Translations under genes and position numbers: made by a program
Part shown: positions 34,032-43,418 of the stretch, one piece after another
How the letters are laid out: each line of letters begins with the position of its first letter
Numbering within the stretch: position 1 is the first letter of the stretch
Assembly: GCA_030427525.1 (NCBI GenBank)
Contig: JAUIBD010000002.1
Location: 1 to 64,000 of the forward strand
Reading direction: 5' to 3'
DNA length: 64,000 nucleotides
Source of the DNA: a bacterium
Lineage (GTDB): Bacteria > Patescibacteriota > Saccharimonadia > Saccharimonadales > Saccharimonadaceae
Notes under the pieces: model-generated
What the model was told of the DNA's origin: nothing
The model's input: the letters and a program-made list of their open reading frames with translations, nothing else
Database searches by the model: none

Positions 34032-35294
34032 ATGCGAGCATTTAAAGAGCTGAGAGCAAAGGTCGTTGTTTGGTTTTCTACCCTCAGGAAGGATGGATTT
34101 ATCGAGTTCCTTATTCAGCTACTTCGGTACATTCAAAAACGTTTGCGGCGCATCAGTCCTCCGAGCAAGAGCAGCCAAAAGCATCCAATTCATACCAAAG
34201 CTGGTTTCGATCTTATTGAAAATGTTGATTTCTCATCGTTAAAAAAATTTTCCCATACTTCAAGCAACGACACCTTGTCCTTCGCATGGATAATGCCCCC
34301 ACCAGGAAAAGGCAGCGGTGGACATCTAAATATTTTTCGTTTTATCGAATTTCTGGAAACTGCGGGACACAGCTGCAGCATTTATCTGTATGTGGATGGT
34401 CCGCATAGTACAATCTCTGCCGTAAAGGACATCATGGGAGACTCTTACCCTGACATACAAGCCGCAAGAAATATGAAGTGGCTTGACGAGGCAGACGATG
34501 TAAACGATGCCGATGGAATTTTCTGTACAAGCTGGGAAACCGCATACGCATCGTATAACCTTGCAAGCAACGCGAGGCGCTTTTACTTTGTTCAGGACTT
34601 CGAACCGTACTTTTATGCCCGCGGAGGCATGTATACGCTAGCAGAAAACACCTACAAGCTAGGCTTTTATGGCGTTACGGCTGGAAAGTGGTTGGAGCAA
34701 AAGTTGCGAAAAGACTATGGTATGAAAACAAGTTCGTTTGATTTCGGCGCAGACCAAGACCTCTATCGTCACGAAAATGATAGTACGCGCAAGGAAATAT
34801 TCTGCTACGTTCGACCCTACACAGAGCGACGCGGTTTCGAAGTGGCTATGTTGGCACTCGATATTTTTCACAAAGAGCACCCTGACTACGTCATTAACCT
34901 CGTAGGATGGGATGTTTCTGAGTACGATATACCGTTTCCTTATACAGGGTACCGTACGCTTGAGGTCAGCGAATTAAGTACCCTATATAATCGTTGCATA
35001 GCAGGACTTGTTTTGTCATATACCAATATGTCTCTTCTACCTCTCGAGCTGCTAGCATGTGGTACTATACCAGTTGTTAATGATGCCCCTAATACACGGC
35101 TTGTGTCCGATAACCCGTACATTGCCTACAGCTCGAACGATGCGATGGCGGTTGCAGCATCGCTTGGTACTATCGTAAAAAGAGCCGATGGGCCAGAGTA
35201 CGCACGCAAAGCCTCTGCGAGTATTGATGAGCTGGGCTGGGCTGAATCCGGAAAACAATTTGTTTCTTGTGTAGAAAAGGAGTTAAAAAAATGA
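34032..35294 (+). CDS. WsaF-like (rhamnosyl)glycosyltransferase, GT-B fold
   Basis: 420 residues. From about 80: FAWIMPPPGKGSGGHLNIFR, with the GGHLN loop, FCTSWETAYASYN, RRFYFVQDFEPYFYARGGMY and the donor domain EIFCYVRPYTERRGFEVAML, SLLPLELLACGTIPVVNDAP with E-x7-E-like acidic residue. The 'P-P-x-x-x-G-GGH' opening and FVQDFEPxF are typical of WsaF and related rhamnosyltransferases. With a complete dTDP-rhamnose pathway nearby, a rhamnosyltransferase is the likely role. The first 60 residues are basic and may be a membrane-interacting extension. Confidence 0.8.
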   Translation: MRAFKELRAKVVVWFSTLRKDGFIEFLIQLLRYIQKRLRRISPPSKSSQKHPIHTKAGFDLIENVDFSSLKKFSHTSSNDTLSFAWIMPPPGKGSGGHLNIFRFIEFLETAGHSCSIYLYVDGPHSTISAVKDIMGDSYPDIQAARNMKWLDEADDVNDADGIFCTSWETAYASYNLASNARRFYFVQDFEPYFYARGGMYTLAENTYKLGFYGVTAGKWLEQKLRKDYGMKTSSFDFGADQDLYRHENDSTRKEIFCYVRPYTERRGFEVAMLALDIFHKEHPDYVINLVGWDVSEYDIPFPYTGYRTLEVSELSTLYNRCIAGLVLSYTNMSLLPLELLACGTIPVVNDAPNTRLVSDNPYIAYSSNDAMAVAASLGTIVKRADGPEYARKASASIDELGWAESGKQFVSCVEKELKK

Positions 35295-36235
35295 AAATTG
35301 TCGTACTTGGTGGAAATGGCTTTATAGGAAAGCACTTGGTATCTAAGCTATCCGTCACTAACGCAAAAGATGAGATTGTTGTGTTCGATAGAATACGGGC
35401 AAACGATACCGAGAGCGCCAGCTTTTTCAACGAAATGGCCAACGTCAGCCTGGTACCAGGTGACTTCTTTAACTCTAGTGATGTCGCCAATGTACTGACT
35501 GGTGCAGACTATGTGTTTCACCTTGTCTCAACGACAAACCCTGCAGCCTCAAACAATAACCCACTCATTGATATAGATACTAATATTCGTGCCAGTGTAG
35601 AGCTATTTCAGCAGTGTGTTGATAAGGGGGTAAAAAAGGTACTATTTCCATCCTCAGGTGGAACTGTATACGGTGACATTGATAGCCTGACTATTTCTGA
35701 AGAGGCACTCCCCGAACCCTTCTCGCCTTATGGTATTGGCAAGCTAACTATCGAGCATTACCTACGTTATTTCAAACGATCACATGGACTAGATTACTGC
35801 ATATACCGTGTAGCTAACCCTTTTGGTCCTGGGCAAAATGTACTTGGAAAACAGGGGGTTATCCCTATATTTATGTACCGCTTGTTAACCGATAAGCCAA
35901 TAGAAATATATGGTGATGGCAGCATGACTCGTGACTATATCTATGTTGAAGACCTAGCGAACATGATTGCTACTACCTTCGAAAAAAATAATAAGCATGA
36001 CGTCTATAACCTTGGTAGCGGCAGCGGCACTACCGTAAACGAGCTTGTGAAATCTATAGAAACACGTTCCGGAAAAACGTTCGAAAAAGTCAGCAAAGAT
36101 ACGCCATCGACTTACACTAAAAATAGCGTTCTAAATATCGATCGTTTTATAGAGGAATTCTCGGTTGAACCTAAAACTAGTCTAGATGACGGTATTGAAA
36201 AAACTTGGGAGTACGTACGTGGCCTCGACATCTAA
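35291..36235 (+). CDS. NAD-dependent epimerase/dehydratase (UDP-glucose 4-epimerase-like)
   Basis: 314 residues from the ATG that overlaps the previous stop (ATGA). NAD loop VLGGNGFIGKHLVSK (4-18), LVSTTNPAASNNN, FPSSGGTVYG, PYGIGKLTIEHYLR with a Tyr-x-x-x-Lys pair, NPFGPGQN and MTRDYIYVEDLANMI. An extended short-chain dehydrogenase acting on a nucleotide sugar; 4-epimerase activity is the most common case but the substrate is not determined. Between two glycosyltransferase genes in one operon. Confidence 0.85.
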   Translation: MKIVVLGGNGFIGKHLVSKLSVTNAKDEIVVFDRIRANDTESASFFNEMANVSLVPGDFFNSSDVANVLTGADYVFHLVSTTNPAASNNNPLIDIDTNIRASVELFQQCVDKGVKKVLFPSSGGTVYGDIDSLTISEEALPEPFSPYGIGKLTIEHYLRYFKRSHGLDYCIYRVANPFGPGQNVLGKQGVIPIFMYRLLTDKPIEIYGDGSMTRDYIYVEDLANMIATTFEKNNKHDVYNLGSGSGTTVNELVKSIETRSGKTFEKVSKDTPSTYTKNSVLNIDRFIEEFSVEPKTSLDDGIEKTWEYVRGLDI

Positions 36236-37205
36236 CTACATCAGTGTTTTTATTCCAGTGTTCAACGGAGAGAAGTACCTGCGAGAATGTCTTGATGCCG
36301 TTCTTGCTCAGGACTTACCAAAGAATACAAAGCTTGAGGTAATCGTTATTGATTCTGGTTCAAAGGATTCAAGTGTGGAAATACTCGCGTCTTATGGTAA
36401 AAAAATCCTGTTTCACCAAATACCTAACACTGAATTCGGCCACGGTAAAACGAGAGACAAAGCTGCTCGGATGGCGAAAGGTGAGTTTATCCTCTTCTTG
36501 ACACAGGATGCTACGCCAGCTAACAATCGCTGGCTTATTAATATGATTGAACCGTTCTACGTTTCTGAAAAAGTCGGCTGCGTATTTGGCAGGCAAATAC
36601 CTCGTCCTTTTTCCGTACCAACCATAAAACGCGAGGTAGCTACAGCGTTCGGCGGCCTAGGTGCAAGCGATGCGATTACTCTCCATCGCAATACCTCTTT
36701 AGTAGATGGTGAGGAAACGAACAGTTTAAACACCTTCTTCTCTGACGCGAATTCTGCTGTTCGACGCGAGCTCCTACTAAACGAGGTCCCGTTTCGTCAT
36801 CTTCCCTATGCCGAAGACCAGGCGCTTGCCGAGGACATGCAAAACAAAGGCTACTTAAAAGCGTACGCATCAATAGGTGCGGTGCTTCATTCGAATGAAT
36901 ATACCGCTAAAGAGTACTACCACCGCAAATTTGATGAATATACCGCACTAATAGAAAGCTTGGGCTACGACGAAAAACCACGACTAAAAAATCTCCTGCT
37001 AGGATGGGTACGGCCCACTCTTGCCGACTACAAATTCATCAAAGCCGACGGTGAATATAACAGACGAGCAAAGCTTAAATTTTTATTCTGGGCACCTTTG
37101 TACAATATGTATCTTCAGCTAGGTAAATACCGAGCACTAAAATATTATGGCAATAACAAAAAACGAGAAAAGCTATCGTTAGAGGCCAAGGCTAAAAGAA
37201 GATAA
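36219..37205 (+). CDS. Family 2 rhamnosyltransferase-like glycosyltransferase
   Basis: 328 residues from a GTG at 36219 (VASTSNYISVFIPVFNGEKY), overlapping the epimerase gene by 17 bases; longer in-frame starts exist but have no ribosome site. GT-A motifs: VFIPVFNGEKYLRECLDAVL, VIVIDSGSKDSSVEIL, HGKTRDKAARMAKGEFILFL and TQDATPANNRWL, where the Q-D-A is the D-x-D equivalent. The 'F-G-H-G-x-T-R-(D/N)-x-A' motif is typical of RfbF/WbbL-type rhamnosyltransferases. The C-terminal 70 residues are basic with a weak helix. Confidence 0.82.
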   Translation: MASTSNYISVFIPVFNGEKYLRECLDAVLAQDLPKNTKLEVIVIDSGSKDSSVEILASYGKKILFHQIPNTEFGHGKTRDKAARMAKGEFILFLTQDATPANNRWLINMIEPFYVSEKVGCVFGRQIPRPFSVPTIKREVATAFGGLGASDAITLHRNTSLVDGEETNSLNTFFSDANSAVRRELLLNEVPFRHLPYAEDQALAEDMQNKGYLKAYASIGAVLHSNEYTAKEYYHRKFDEYTALIESLGYDEKPRLKNLLLGWVRPTLADYKFIKADGEYNRRAKLKFLFWAPLYNMYLQLGKYRALKYYGNNKKREKLSLEAKAKRR

Positions 37206-37220
37206 TGGCCTACATGATTG

Positions 37221-38300
37221 CTACTTAATATGTAGCTCTGACCACTCGGGGATATTGGTTGTTTGATAGCTCATTTTATCTACTGTATTCTCTTTTATTC
37301 CATAGAGTTCACGTCCATCTAGTTCAGGTACCACGCAGAAAAGTCTCTCCAGAGCGTGTGCCAGGGTCGAATCAACTTGTCCCATCTCGGGCTCAAAGTC
37401 ATCCATTTGCACAAGATCAAGTATAGTCTGTAGTGAGTCAAGACGCGCCCAAAACATTGTGCCTGCGAAAAAACCATATTCATCCGCTATACCTTGCATT
37501 TCTCTAGCCAACTTTTTCGAGTAGAGTTTTGTCAATATATTCTGTAGGTGATGAGTAGTCGCAGCGTAATTAACAAGAAGAGACACGTATTCACTAGACG
37601 GTCCAACTAACGAAGTGTTCTTTGTCGCAAGTATCATTTCGAGCCGCTTTAGCACCTTCTTATCCTTCGGAAGGAGATTTTCAACGATTCTGTCCCGCCA
37701 TTCTTCACCATCCGAACGATGGGGTGATTTCTTTGAGTGCAATTTCAGTACCGTATCATAGCCCATGTGCCTTAGCTCGTTTGCAACTTTAATGAATGGC
37801 AATACGTCTCTACCGCCGTTTGGCACTACGGCAATTCTGGCATTTGGTAATGCAGCTAGTACACTCTTTCTTTGGTCCGTCTTGGTGTTTGGTATTGTGA
37901 CATACAAATCATACTTCTTGTCTCCGAGTCGTTTCAATGCAGTAGCAAAGTACGTCGCCATTTCTGGATAGTAAAGATGTACCACTACAGCCGTGCTCGT
38001 TGTTTTAGGCTTGGTAAAGCATTCAGTGAATTCTGCAGAAGCGTAAGTGCTGTGAATATAGTTTTTATTTTTTACATTCCGCGCTATTCGTGCGGGGTTC
38101 AGATTCTTTACGGTGCGCAGTCCTACCTGCACGTACAGCTTACCGAGGGCAATTTTTTTAGCTAAACGATAGCTACCAGAGCGCTGAATAGTATGAATTT
38201 CTCTTTCGCGTGCGGCAAGTTTTATCTTTGTTTTTAGATGCTCCTGCCGTTCATGCTCAATAGCATTCTGCGTTTTAGTATCCGGTTGCGAATGTGCCAC
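37221..38300 (-). CDS. RgpF-type rhamnan synthesis protein
   Basis: 359 residues. After a coiled-coil-like charged start (about 10-45) the RgpF domain (PF05045 type) is recognised by VVVHLYYPEMATYFATALKR, YDLYVTIPNTKTDQR, VVPNGGRDVLPFIKVANEL, TVLKLHSKKSPHRSDGEEWR and SLVGPSSEYVSL. RgpF proteins act in rhamnose-glucose polysaccharide synthesis of streptococci and similar O-antigens. It sits three bases downstream of the ABC exporter ATPase gene, a frequent arrangement in rhamnan loci. Confidence 0.88.
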   Translation of the reverse strand: MAHSQPDTKTQNAIEHERQEHLKTKIKLAAREREIHTIQRSGSYRLAKKIALGKLYVQVGLRTVKNLNPARIARNVKNKNYIHSTYASAEFTECFTKPKTTSTAVVVHLYYPEMATYFATALKRLGDKKYDLYVTIPNTKTDQRKSVLAALPNARIAVVPNGGRDVLPFIKVANELRHMGYDTVLKLHSKKSPHRSDGEEWRDRIVENLLPKDKKVLKRLEMILATKNTSLVGPSSEYVSLLVNYAATTHHLQNILTKLYSKKLAREMQGIADEYGFFAGTMFWARLDSLQTILDLVQMDDFEPEMGQVDSTLAHALERLFCVVPELDGRELYGIKENTVDKMSYQTTNIPEWSELHIK

Positions 38301-38302
38301 TT

Positions 38303-39523
38303 TTAGCTTTCCTGATTACCGTTTTTATATTTCGGTTTTGATACTTTGATTTCTGGATCAATCAAAGCTGCTGTATTGCCATCCTTTTCGATCGTGAATT
38401 CTTTCGCATTGTTGAGCCAGTCGTAATACTCAGTGGCAGAGCTATCACAGCATGAAACACTTAGACTATACGTTCCAGCCGCAAGAGTATTCGGAAACTC
38501 CCAGCTGATTGACAACCCTTCGTTCTTTGCAAGATTCTTTGTTTTTACTTTAGTCCGAATCGTATTGCCTTCAAGCATGTTCATTCCATGAGAATTGTAT
38601 ATATTAAACCCGAGAACAGGTGCAGGAAGTGCTTCATTTGCCATATAGGTAACATCTACCTTTATGTTTGATGGTGTCACCTTTACTTTCGTATGCTGGG
38701 CCAGCATTTTTCGGTTCCCCCATCTATCACCATCCTCATCGCTGCCAGTATCATCAGTTGGCTGGCTTGGTCCATCACTGAATAGCCGCTGATAGCGCTG
38801 TGCTACTTTCTCTACTCTTCCGGACTCAACAATTTTTCCTGAGTCTATCATAATGGCTCGGTCACAATATTGCCGCACGGCCGACATGTCGTGGGTCACC
38901 AAAACAACCGTTCTTTTTTCTGACTTTAGCTGCATGAAATAATCAAAACATTTCTTTTGAAATGCCATGTCGCCTACCGCCAAAACCTCGTCAAGTAATA
39001 GGATATCAGTCTGTGCCCGAATGGCAATCGAAAATGCGAGTCGCACCTGCATACCCGAAGAATAGTTTTTTAGACGTTCTTCCATAAAATCGTGAAGTTC
39101 TGCAAAGTCGACAATATCATTGTACATCGCCTCCATCTCCTGATGGCTAAACCCGAGCAGTGCGCCGTTTAAAAACACATTCTCTTTTCCGGAAAGTTCA
39201 GGGTTAAATCCAACACCAAGCTCGATAAATGGCGTAAGGCTACCCTTTACATTTATAGAACCCTCGTCCTGCGTATAAACCCCTGCCAGCATCTTTAGTA
39301 GCGTGCTTTTTCCGCTACCATTGCGACCCACGATGCCAAAGAACTCGCCCTCAAATATATCAAACGAGACACCATTTAGCGCGACAAAGTCACGGAACCC
39401 TTTCTTGGGTTTCAGTAAACTTGTCACCGCTTGCTTGATTCCGCTTTTTTTATCAAGTGGTATTCGAAAAGATTTCTTGATATTCTTTACTTCGATAATC
39501 GCTTTGTTGTGTTTGTCAGCCAT
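38303..39523 (-). CDS. wzt: Polysaccharide ABC exporter, ATP-binding subunit with C-terminal glycan domain
   Basis: 406 residues. ATPase domain (about 1-250): Walker A GRNGSGKST (66-74), signature YSSGMQVRLAFSIAIRA, Walker B ILLLDEVLAVGD and switch LVTHDMSAVRQYCD. The C-terminal part (about 275-406) is a beta-sandwich of Wzt_C type (VTYMANEALPAPVLGFNIYN, GLSISWEFPNTLAAGTYSLS). In Wzt that domain reads the terminal cap of the O-antigen before export. It overlaps the permease gene at 39523 by one base and completes the exporter. Confidence 0.93.
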   Translation of the reverse strand: MADKHNKAIIEVKNIKKSFRIPLDKKSGIKQAVTSLLKPKKGFRDFVALNGVSFDIFEGEFFGIVGRNGSGKSTLLKMLAGVYTQDEGSINVKGSLTPFIELGVGFNPELSGKENVFLNGALLGFSHQEMEAMYNDIVDFAELHDFMEERLKNYSSGMQVRLAFSIAIRAQTDILLLDEVLAVGDMAFQKKCFDYFMQLKSEKRTVVLVTHDMSAVRQYCDRAIMIDSGKIVESGRVEKVAQRYQRLFSDGPSQPTDDTGSDEDGDRWGNRKMLAQHTKVKVTPSNIKVDVTYMANEALPAPVLGFNIYNSHGMNMLEGNTIRTKVKTKNLAKNEGLSISWEFPNTLAAGTYSLSVSCCDSSATEYYDWLNNAKEFTIEKDGNTAALIDPEIKVSKPKYKNGNQES

Positions 39524-40338
39524 TACACATTCTCCGCAAAATATCGTTGTTGCTTTTTAAACAGATATACCGCCCAAATGGCTATGCCGACCGTTACTAT
39601 ATATGGAATACTTGCGATGAACGGATTGTCGATAAAACTAGTGGTAGTAATGGTATCGTGACTTATGGCATTGTACCTTGTGGTTTGAATGATTTCAGCT
39701 ACCGGGTTCAGCATTAGAATTTTCGCGACTGTTTCACTGGTATTATCGATAACGATAGATATAGGGTACAGAATAGGCGTTGCGTAAAAGAGACCTTGCA
39801 GGAATACCTCCCAAAGATGCGATATGTCACGGTATTTCACAAACAGTACCGCTAGTCCGGTTGCGATTGCGAGCGCAAGCAGGTACAGCTGAAGAATATT
39901 TAAAGGAACAAGAAGGATGGTTGCTGTTAGGTCAACGCCATTTAAGAAGATGAAAAATAATACGACAACCATGTTAAAGCATAGGTTAATGAGCGCTGAT
40001 ACAGTAGCAGACATGATAATAATATATTTGGGGAAGTAAATTTTTCTTATCAGGTCGCCCCTTGCAACGATAGCTTGCATTCCTTGGGTGGTCGCTTCGA
40101 CAAAGAATGTCCACAATACGATACCGAGCAGAAGGCTTACCGCAAAATGCTCGACCCCCTCGCCAAAACGCAAGAATCGAACAAAAACCACATACAGAAT
40201 TGTAAAGAATAGTAGAGGTCGCAGCAACGACCATAAGTAGCCAAGGACAGATCCTTGATACCGAAGCTTAAAGTCGGTCACGACTAGTTCGCGTAACAGG
40301 ATTCTATTACGTCGATTAAACACGTTTGATAGCTTCAT
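39523..40338 (-). CDS. wzm: Polysaccharide ABC exporter, permease subunit
   Basis: 271 residues, six helices, of the ABC-2/TagG-Wzm family: RELVVTDFKLRYQGSVLGYL with the R-Y-x-x-S-x-L-G-x-L-W entry, LLLGIVLWTFFVEATTQGMQ, RKIYFPKYIIIMSA and the C-terminal LNPVAEIIQTTRY. It forms the membrane channel for the polymer with the Wzt-like ATPase. Divergent from the GT2 gene at 40403 with a 64-base gap. Confidence 0.92.
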   Translation of the reverse strand: MKLSNVFNRRNRILLRELVVTDFKLRYQGSVLGYLWSLLRPLLFFTILYVVFVRFLRFGEGVEHFAVSLLLGIVLWTFFVEATTQGMQAIVARGDLIRKIYFPKYIIIMSATVSALINLCFNMVVVLFFIFLNGVDLTATILLVPLNILQLYLLALAIATGLAVLFVKYRDISHLWEVFLQGLFYATPILYPISIVIDNTSETVAKILMLNPVAEIIQTTRYNAISHDTITTTSFIDNPFIASIPYIVTVGIAIWAVYLFKKQQRYFAENV

Positions 40339-40389
40339 AAACTACTAGTAATTATACAGTATTAGGGCGACAGCTGGTGCGTTTTCATT

Positions 40390-40395
40390 TATACT
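40390..40395 (+). promoter_or_regulatory. -10 of a leaderless promoter
   Basis: TATACT, seven bases, then the ATG at 40403. Confidence 0.55.
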
Positions 40396-40402
40396 TAGTG
40401 TT

Positions 40403-41404
40403 ATGTCAAAAAATAATTCCGTACTGTTTGTTGTACTCAACTATAGGGGATGGCAAGAAACCCTGTTGTGCGTAGAGGCTGTCTTAAAGCAAGATTACCC
40501 AAATTTTCATTTATTACTGATTGAAAATGGATCTGGCGATGAATCACCTGAAAAACTAGCGAAATACAAAAAACACAAAAATATTACATTCGTACAGCAT
40601 GAAGTTAACCTTGGCTTTTCCGGAGGGGTAAATGTCGGTATTCGACATGCGATCGAGCACAATTACTACTACACGGTACTGCTGAACAATGATGCCATTA
40701 TTGAGGATAAATGGCTTTCAAAGCTCGTCAAAGCGCAAATAAAATCCAAAGCCTCTACCATAACAGGTCTACTACTCGATGGCGATGGTAAGAAGATCGA
40801 GAGTACCGGTGATGGATACTCGTACTGGGGTTTGCCGTTTCCGAGGCAACGCGATGAAGATGTATCCGAGGCCGAAGAGTCTGGGTTCGTATTCAATGGC
40901 ACTGCGGGCGCATCGTTGTATGAAACAAAGTTATTTGAAGAAATTGGCCTTTTTGACGAAAGCTTCTTTGCCTATTATGAAGACACCGACATAGGATTCC
41001 GTGCGCAAATATCTGGCCACACCGCCTATTACGAAAAGTCTGCGTTAGGTTACCATGACCACGGTACCACTAGCAGCAAAATTCCCGGCTTTACTGTTCG
41101 GCAAACCTTCCAAAATTTACCACTGTTTTTTTGGAAGAACGTACCCCTTCGGCTACTCCTACCTATTGGTCTACGTTTTGCTTCTGTCTATACATTGCTT
41201 TACATACGGGCAGTACTACGTGGACAATTTATCGTCGCGACCAAAGGGGTATTACGTAGCTTAGTACGACTTCCCGGTGCTTTGCACAAGCGAATAGGTA
41301 TTCAGCGTTCTCGAACAGTGAGTATCGACTATCTCAAATCAGTAATGTATATGGCATTGCCGCCAAACAATAAGCGTACGGTTCGTCGTATCTTTCATCT
41401 ATAA
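40403..41404 (+). CDS. Family 2 glycosyltransferase (rhamnosyltransferase-like)
   Basis: 333 residues. GT-A motifs: VVLNYRGWQETLLCVEAVLK, LLIENGSGDESPE, FSGGVNVGIRHAIEH, VLLNNDAIIEDKWL with N-N-D as metal site, and FFAYYEDTDIGFRAQISGH with E-D-x-D, the WbbL-like acceptor-domain motif. Two hydrophobic patches near 240-275 probably touch the membrane. Last gene of the glycan locus; convergent with jag. Confidence 0.88.
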   Translation: MSKNNSVLFVVLNYRGWQETLLCVEAVLKQDYPNFHLLLIENGSGDESPEKLAKYKKHKNITFVQHEVNLGFSGGVNVGIRHAIEHNYYYTVLLNNDAIIEDKWLSKLVKAQIKSKASTITGLLLDGDGKKIESTGDGYSYWGLPFPRQRDEDVSEAEESGFVFNGTAGASLYETKLFEEIGLFDESFFAYYEDTDIGFRAQISGHTAYYEKSALGYHDHGTTSSKIPGFTVRQTFQNLPLFFWKNVPLRLLLPIGLRFASVYTLLYIRAVLRGQFIVATKGVLRSLVRLPGALHKRIGIQRSRTVSIDYLKSVMYMALPPNNKRTVRRIFHL

Positions 41405-41412
41405 GTGGTAGT

Positions 41413-41874
41413 TTACGAGCTTTTCTGGGCTATAATAACTCGTCTGTCGCGGCCTTCGCCCTCAGAGAATGTTTCGATATCGTCGTATTCGCTAGCTACA
41501 CGATGGACTACACGTCGGTCTGCTGGATTAAGATTTGCCACATGCGAATCACCTGTTTCACGAACTTGCTCTATCCATTCGCGTGCTTTTTCAGCTAATT
41601 TTTCGGCGCGTTGTTTTTTATAGTCTGCTATGTCTATATTTACCCGTACTACCGCAGCATTTTGATTACGAAGCGTTGTTGAGATAATATACTGCAAGCT
41701 ACGTAGTGTCTCGGCGCCACGTCCAATCAATATACTATTGTCTTCAGTTGAGGGGACAGAAAGCTCTATAACGTCATCACTGAGCGAACCTTCTACTTCG
41801 ACATTTACTCCATAAAAGCTCAGTAAATCTTCTAGGTACTTTTTTGCGTATTCTAGTGCGGCTGTTTTATCCAT
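41413..41874 (-). CDS. jag: Jag/KhpB-type RNA-binding protein (KH and R3H domains)
   Basis: 153 residues. KH domain (about 25-85) with ILIGRGAETLRSLQYIISTT, the G-x-x-G loop, and R3H domain (about 90-150) with NLNPADRRVVHRVASEYDDI, where R-x-x-x-H is the R3H motif. The N-terminal Jag_N domain of the full-length 200-residue proteins is missing. Next to yidC and the ribosomal L34 gene, as in most bacteria. It likely binds RNA. Confidence 0.93.
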   Translation of the reverse strand: MDKTAALEYAKKYLEDLLSFYGVNVEVEGSLSDDVIELSVPSTEDNSILIGRGAETLRSLQYIISTTLRNQNAAVVRVNIDIADYKKQRAEKLAEKAREWIEQVRETGDSHVANLNPADRRVVHRVASEYDDIETFSEGEGRDRRVIIAQKSS

Positions 41875-41877
41875 TGC

Positions 41878-42828
41878 TTACCCCTTCTTCTTACTCCGAT
41901 TGTCTTTTGCGACTATACGAACGACGTTCGTTTCGGATTTTCTAGATTTGGATGAATTGGATTTTTTGGTAGATTTTACCGGCTTCTTTACTGGTGCTTC
42001 TTCGGCTATTTCTTCCAGCTCTTCTTCGTCTTGTTTTAGCAAATAGCTCTGCTGGGCAACAGCAACCATGTTTGATACGGCGTAGTAAAGTGCCAATGCG
42101 CCCGGTACGCTAATCATGATGAAGAACATAAATATTGGCAGCACTTTCATCATGCGACTCATAACGATGGCGTTCATTTCAGATTGATCCGCCTGCTTAC
42201 CCTCTGCTGCTTCCGCCATAATGTCACGAAGTCGCTTTTTGGGCTGGTTTTGAGGCGCAGTTTGTTTCGACATGACATATTGTGTGTAGGCGGCGACGAG
42301 CGCAAGTACAACCAGGAATATTTCCACACCATTACTTGAAAAAGCAGATTTTGTCAGATCGACAACGCCAAACAGTTTTTCATTAAAGCTTTGCGGGTCT
42401 TTTATTAAGTCAGCAATCGGGGCCAATTGCTCCATGAAGTCATAGGTAAACTTCTGAATTTGATCACGGTGCATGGTAAATATTTGTATGACATGGAACA
42501 AAGCGATAAATATAGGAAGCTGAATAAGCAGAATGCCAATCGATCGAAACGGGCTAACGCCATGTTTTTTGTACAGCTCCATCATGCGCATACTTTCTTG
42601 CTGCTTGTTGCCTTTTGATTCCTTCTTTATTTTGGCAAGTTCTGGCTGGAGCTTTCGCATCGCCTTTGACTGATGAAGCATACTTCTGGTTAATGGGTAC
42701 AGCAGCATACGAACGATAATGGTAAAGATGATGATTGCGACACCAAAATCATGACCTGGAATTATTGCATACAGGCCAATAAGGAGGTTAAAAATAGGTT
42801 GAACGACTAAGAGGTCAAAAATATTCAC
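41878..42828 (-). CDS. yidC: YidC/OxaI membrane protein insertase
   Basis: 316 residues, GTG start. Five helices of the 60KD_IMP domain: FGVAIIIFTIIVRMLLYPLT (about 28-47) with the conserved Arg of the groove, a coiled hairpin KAMRKLQPELAKIKKESKGN, GVSPFRSIGILLIQLPIFIA and VPGALALYYAVSNMVAVAQQ. There is no large periplasmic P1 domain, as in monoderm YidC, and the C-tail is very basic (KKPVKSTKKSNSSKSRKS), fitting ribosome contact. Own promoter TGG-TATAAT at 42866-42874. Confidence 0.95.
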   Translation of the reverse strand: MNIFDLLVVQPIFNLLIGLYAIIPGHDFGVAIIIFTIIVRMLLYPLTRSMLHQSKAMRKLQPELAKIKKESKGNKQQESMRMMELYKKHGVSPFRSIGILLIQLPIFIALFHVIQIFTMHRDQIQKFTYDFMEQLAPIADLIKDPQSFNEKLFGVVDLTKSAFSSNGVEIFLVVLALVAAYTQYVMSKQTAPQNQPKKRLRDIMAEAAEGKQADQSEMNAIVMSRMMKVLPIFMFFIMISVPGALALYYAVSNMVAVAQQSYLLKQDEEELEEIAEEAPVKKPVKSTKKSNSSKSRKSETNVVRIVAKDNRSKKKG

Positions 42829-42865
42829 GTCTGGTGTTAGGCTCCGCTAGCTTCGATTTATACTT

Positions 42866-42874
42866 ATTATACCA
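42866..42874 (-). promoter_or_regulatory. Extended -10 of yidC-jag
   Basis: TGG-TATAAT on the minus strand (hexamer 42866-42871), about 37 bases before the yidC GTG. Confidence 0.55.
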
Positions 42875-42876
42875 GT

Positions 42877-43233
42877 TTAGGTGTTTGTTTTATACACTCC
42901 ACTAGTTGTGAGTAGTTGAATGATTAATTCTTCTAACTCAGTGGCTGGCTTTGTGGCAACAATATCTGATACAACTGTCACAACAATATCGACACCAGGC
43001 TCGACATCCTCTAGATGTTTACGAAAAATTTCATAGACACGTCGTCTAATGCGATTTCTTGTAACCGCAGATTTTGCTGTCTTCTTGCTTACCACCACCG
43101 CAACGCGCGTAGCATTCCTCTTTGGGTTATTAATAAAACGCACTGTAATCTCAGCACCGCGAATTGTTTTTCCATTTTTGTATACAAAACGAAGACTGTT
43201 GTATCCGTGAAATCTGTGTTTGTACGATAACAT
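42877..43233 (-). CDS. rnpA: Ribonuclease P protein component
   Basis: 118 residues. Start KHRFHGYNSLRFVYKNGKTI; the RNR motif region TAKSAVTRNRIRRRVYEIFR (about 53-72) is intact, and VDIVVTVVSDI forms the following strand. It is the protein subunit of RNase P, which matures tRNA 5' ends. TATACT at 43243-43248, nine bases before the ATG, gives a very short leader. The order rpmH-rnpA-yidC-jag is the classic origin arrangement. Confidence 0.95.
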   Translation of the reverse strand: MLSYKHRFHGYNSLRFVYKNGKTIRGAEITVRFINNPKRNATRVAVVVSKKTAKSAVTRNRIRRRVYEIFRKHLEDVEPGVDIVVTVVSDIVATKPATELEELIIQLLTTSGVYKTNT

Positions 43234-43254
43234 ACTATTTCCAGTATAAAACGA

Positions 43255-43282
43255 CCGCGCCTTTTTGGCGCGGTTTGTTTTT
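43255..43282. terminator. Hairpin between rpmH and rnpA
   Basis: CCGCGCC/GGCGCGG (43255-43261 with 43267-43273), loop of five T. A T-rich tail on the plus side; on the minus side TCGTTTT follows, so it is a weak terminator or attenuator between rpmH and rnpA. Confidence 0.6.
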
Positions 43283-43418
43283 ATAGAGCGATCTTCGCAC
43301 GTCCCTTAGCGCGTCGGCGCTTTAAGACTGCACGACCAGCCTTTGAAGCAACACGTGCTCGAAAACCGTGAGTCCTTGCGCGGTGTCGCTTATGTGGTTG
43401 ATGTGTTCTCTTTGGCAT
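43281..43418 (-). CDS. rpmH: Ribosomal protein bL34
   Basis: 45 residues: [19 protein letters not shown], then [20 protein letters not shown] and RAKIAL. This is the near-invariant L34 sequence; the usual length is 44-46. It is part of the large ribosomal subunit. The stop is TAA at 43281-43283. Confidence 0.98.
   Translation of the reverse strand: MPKRTHQPHKRHRARTHGFRARVASKAGRAVLKRRRAKGRAKIAL

Noticed and set aside
38745-38775. A second CTGATGA core (minus strand) as another hammerhead
   Set aside because: No stem II and GAAA follow, and it is inside the coding sequence of the Wzt-like ATPase.
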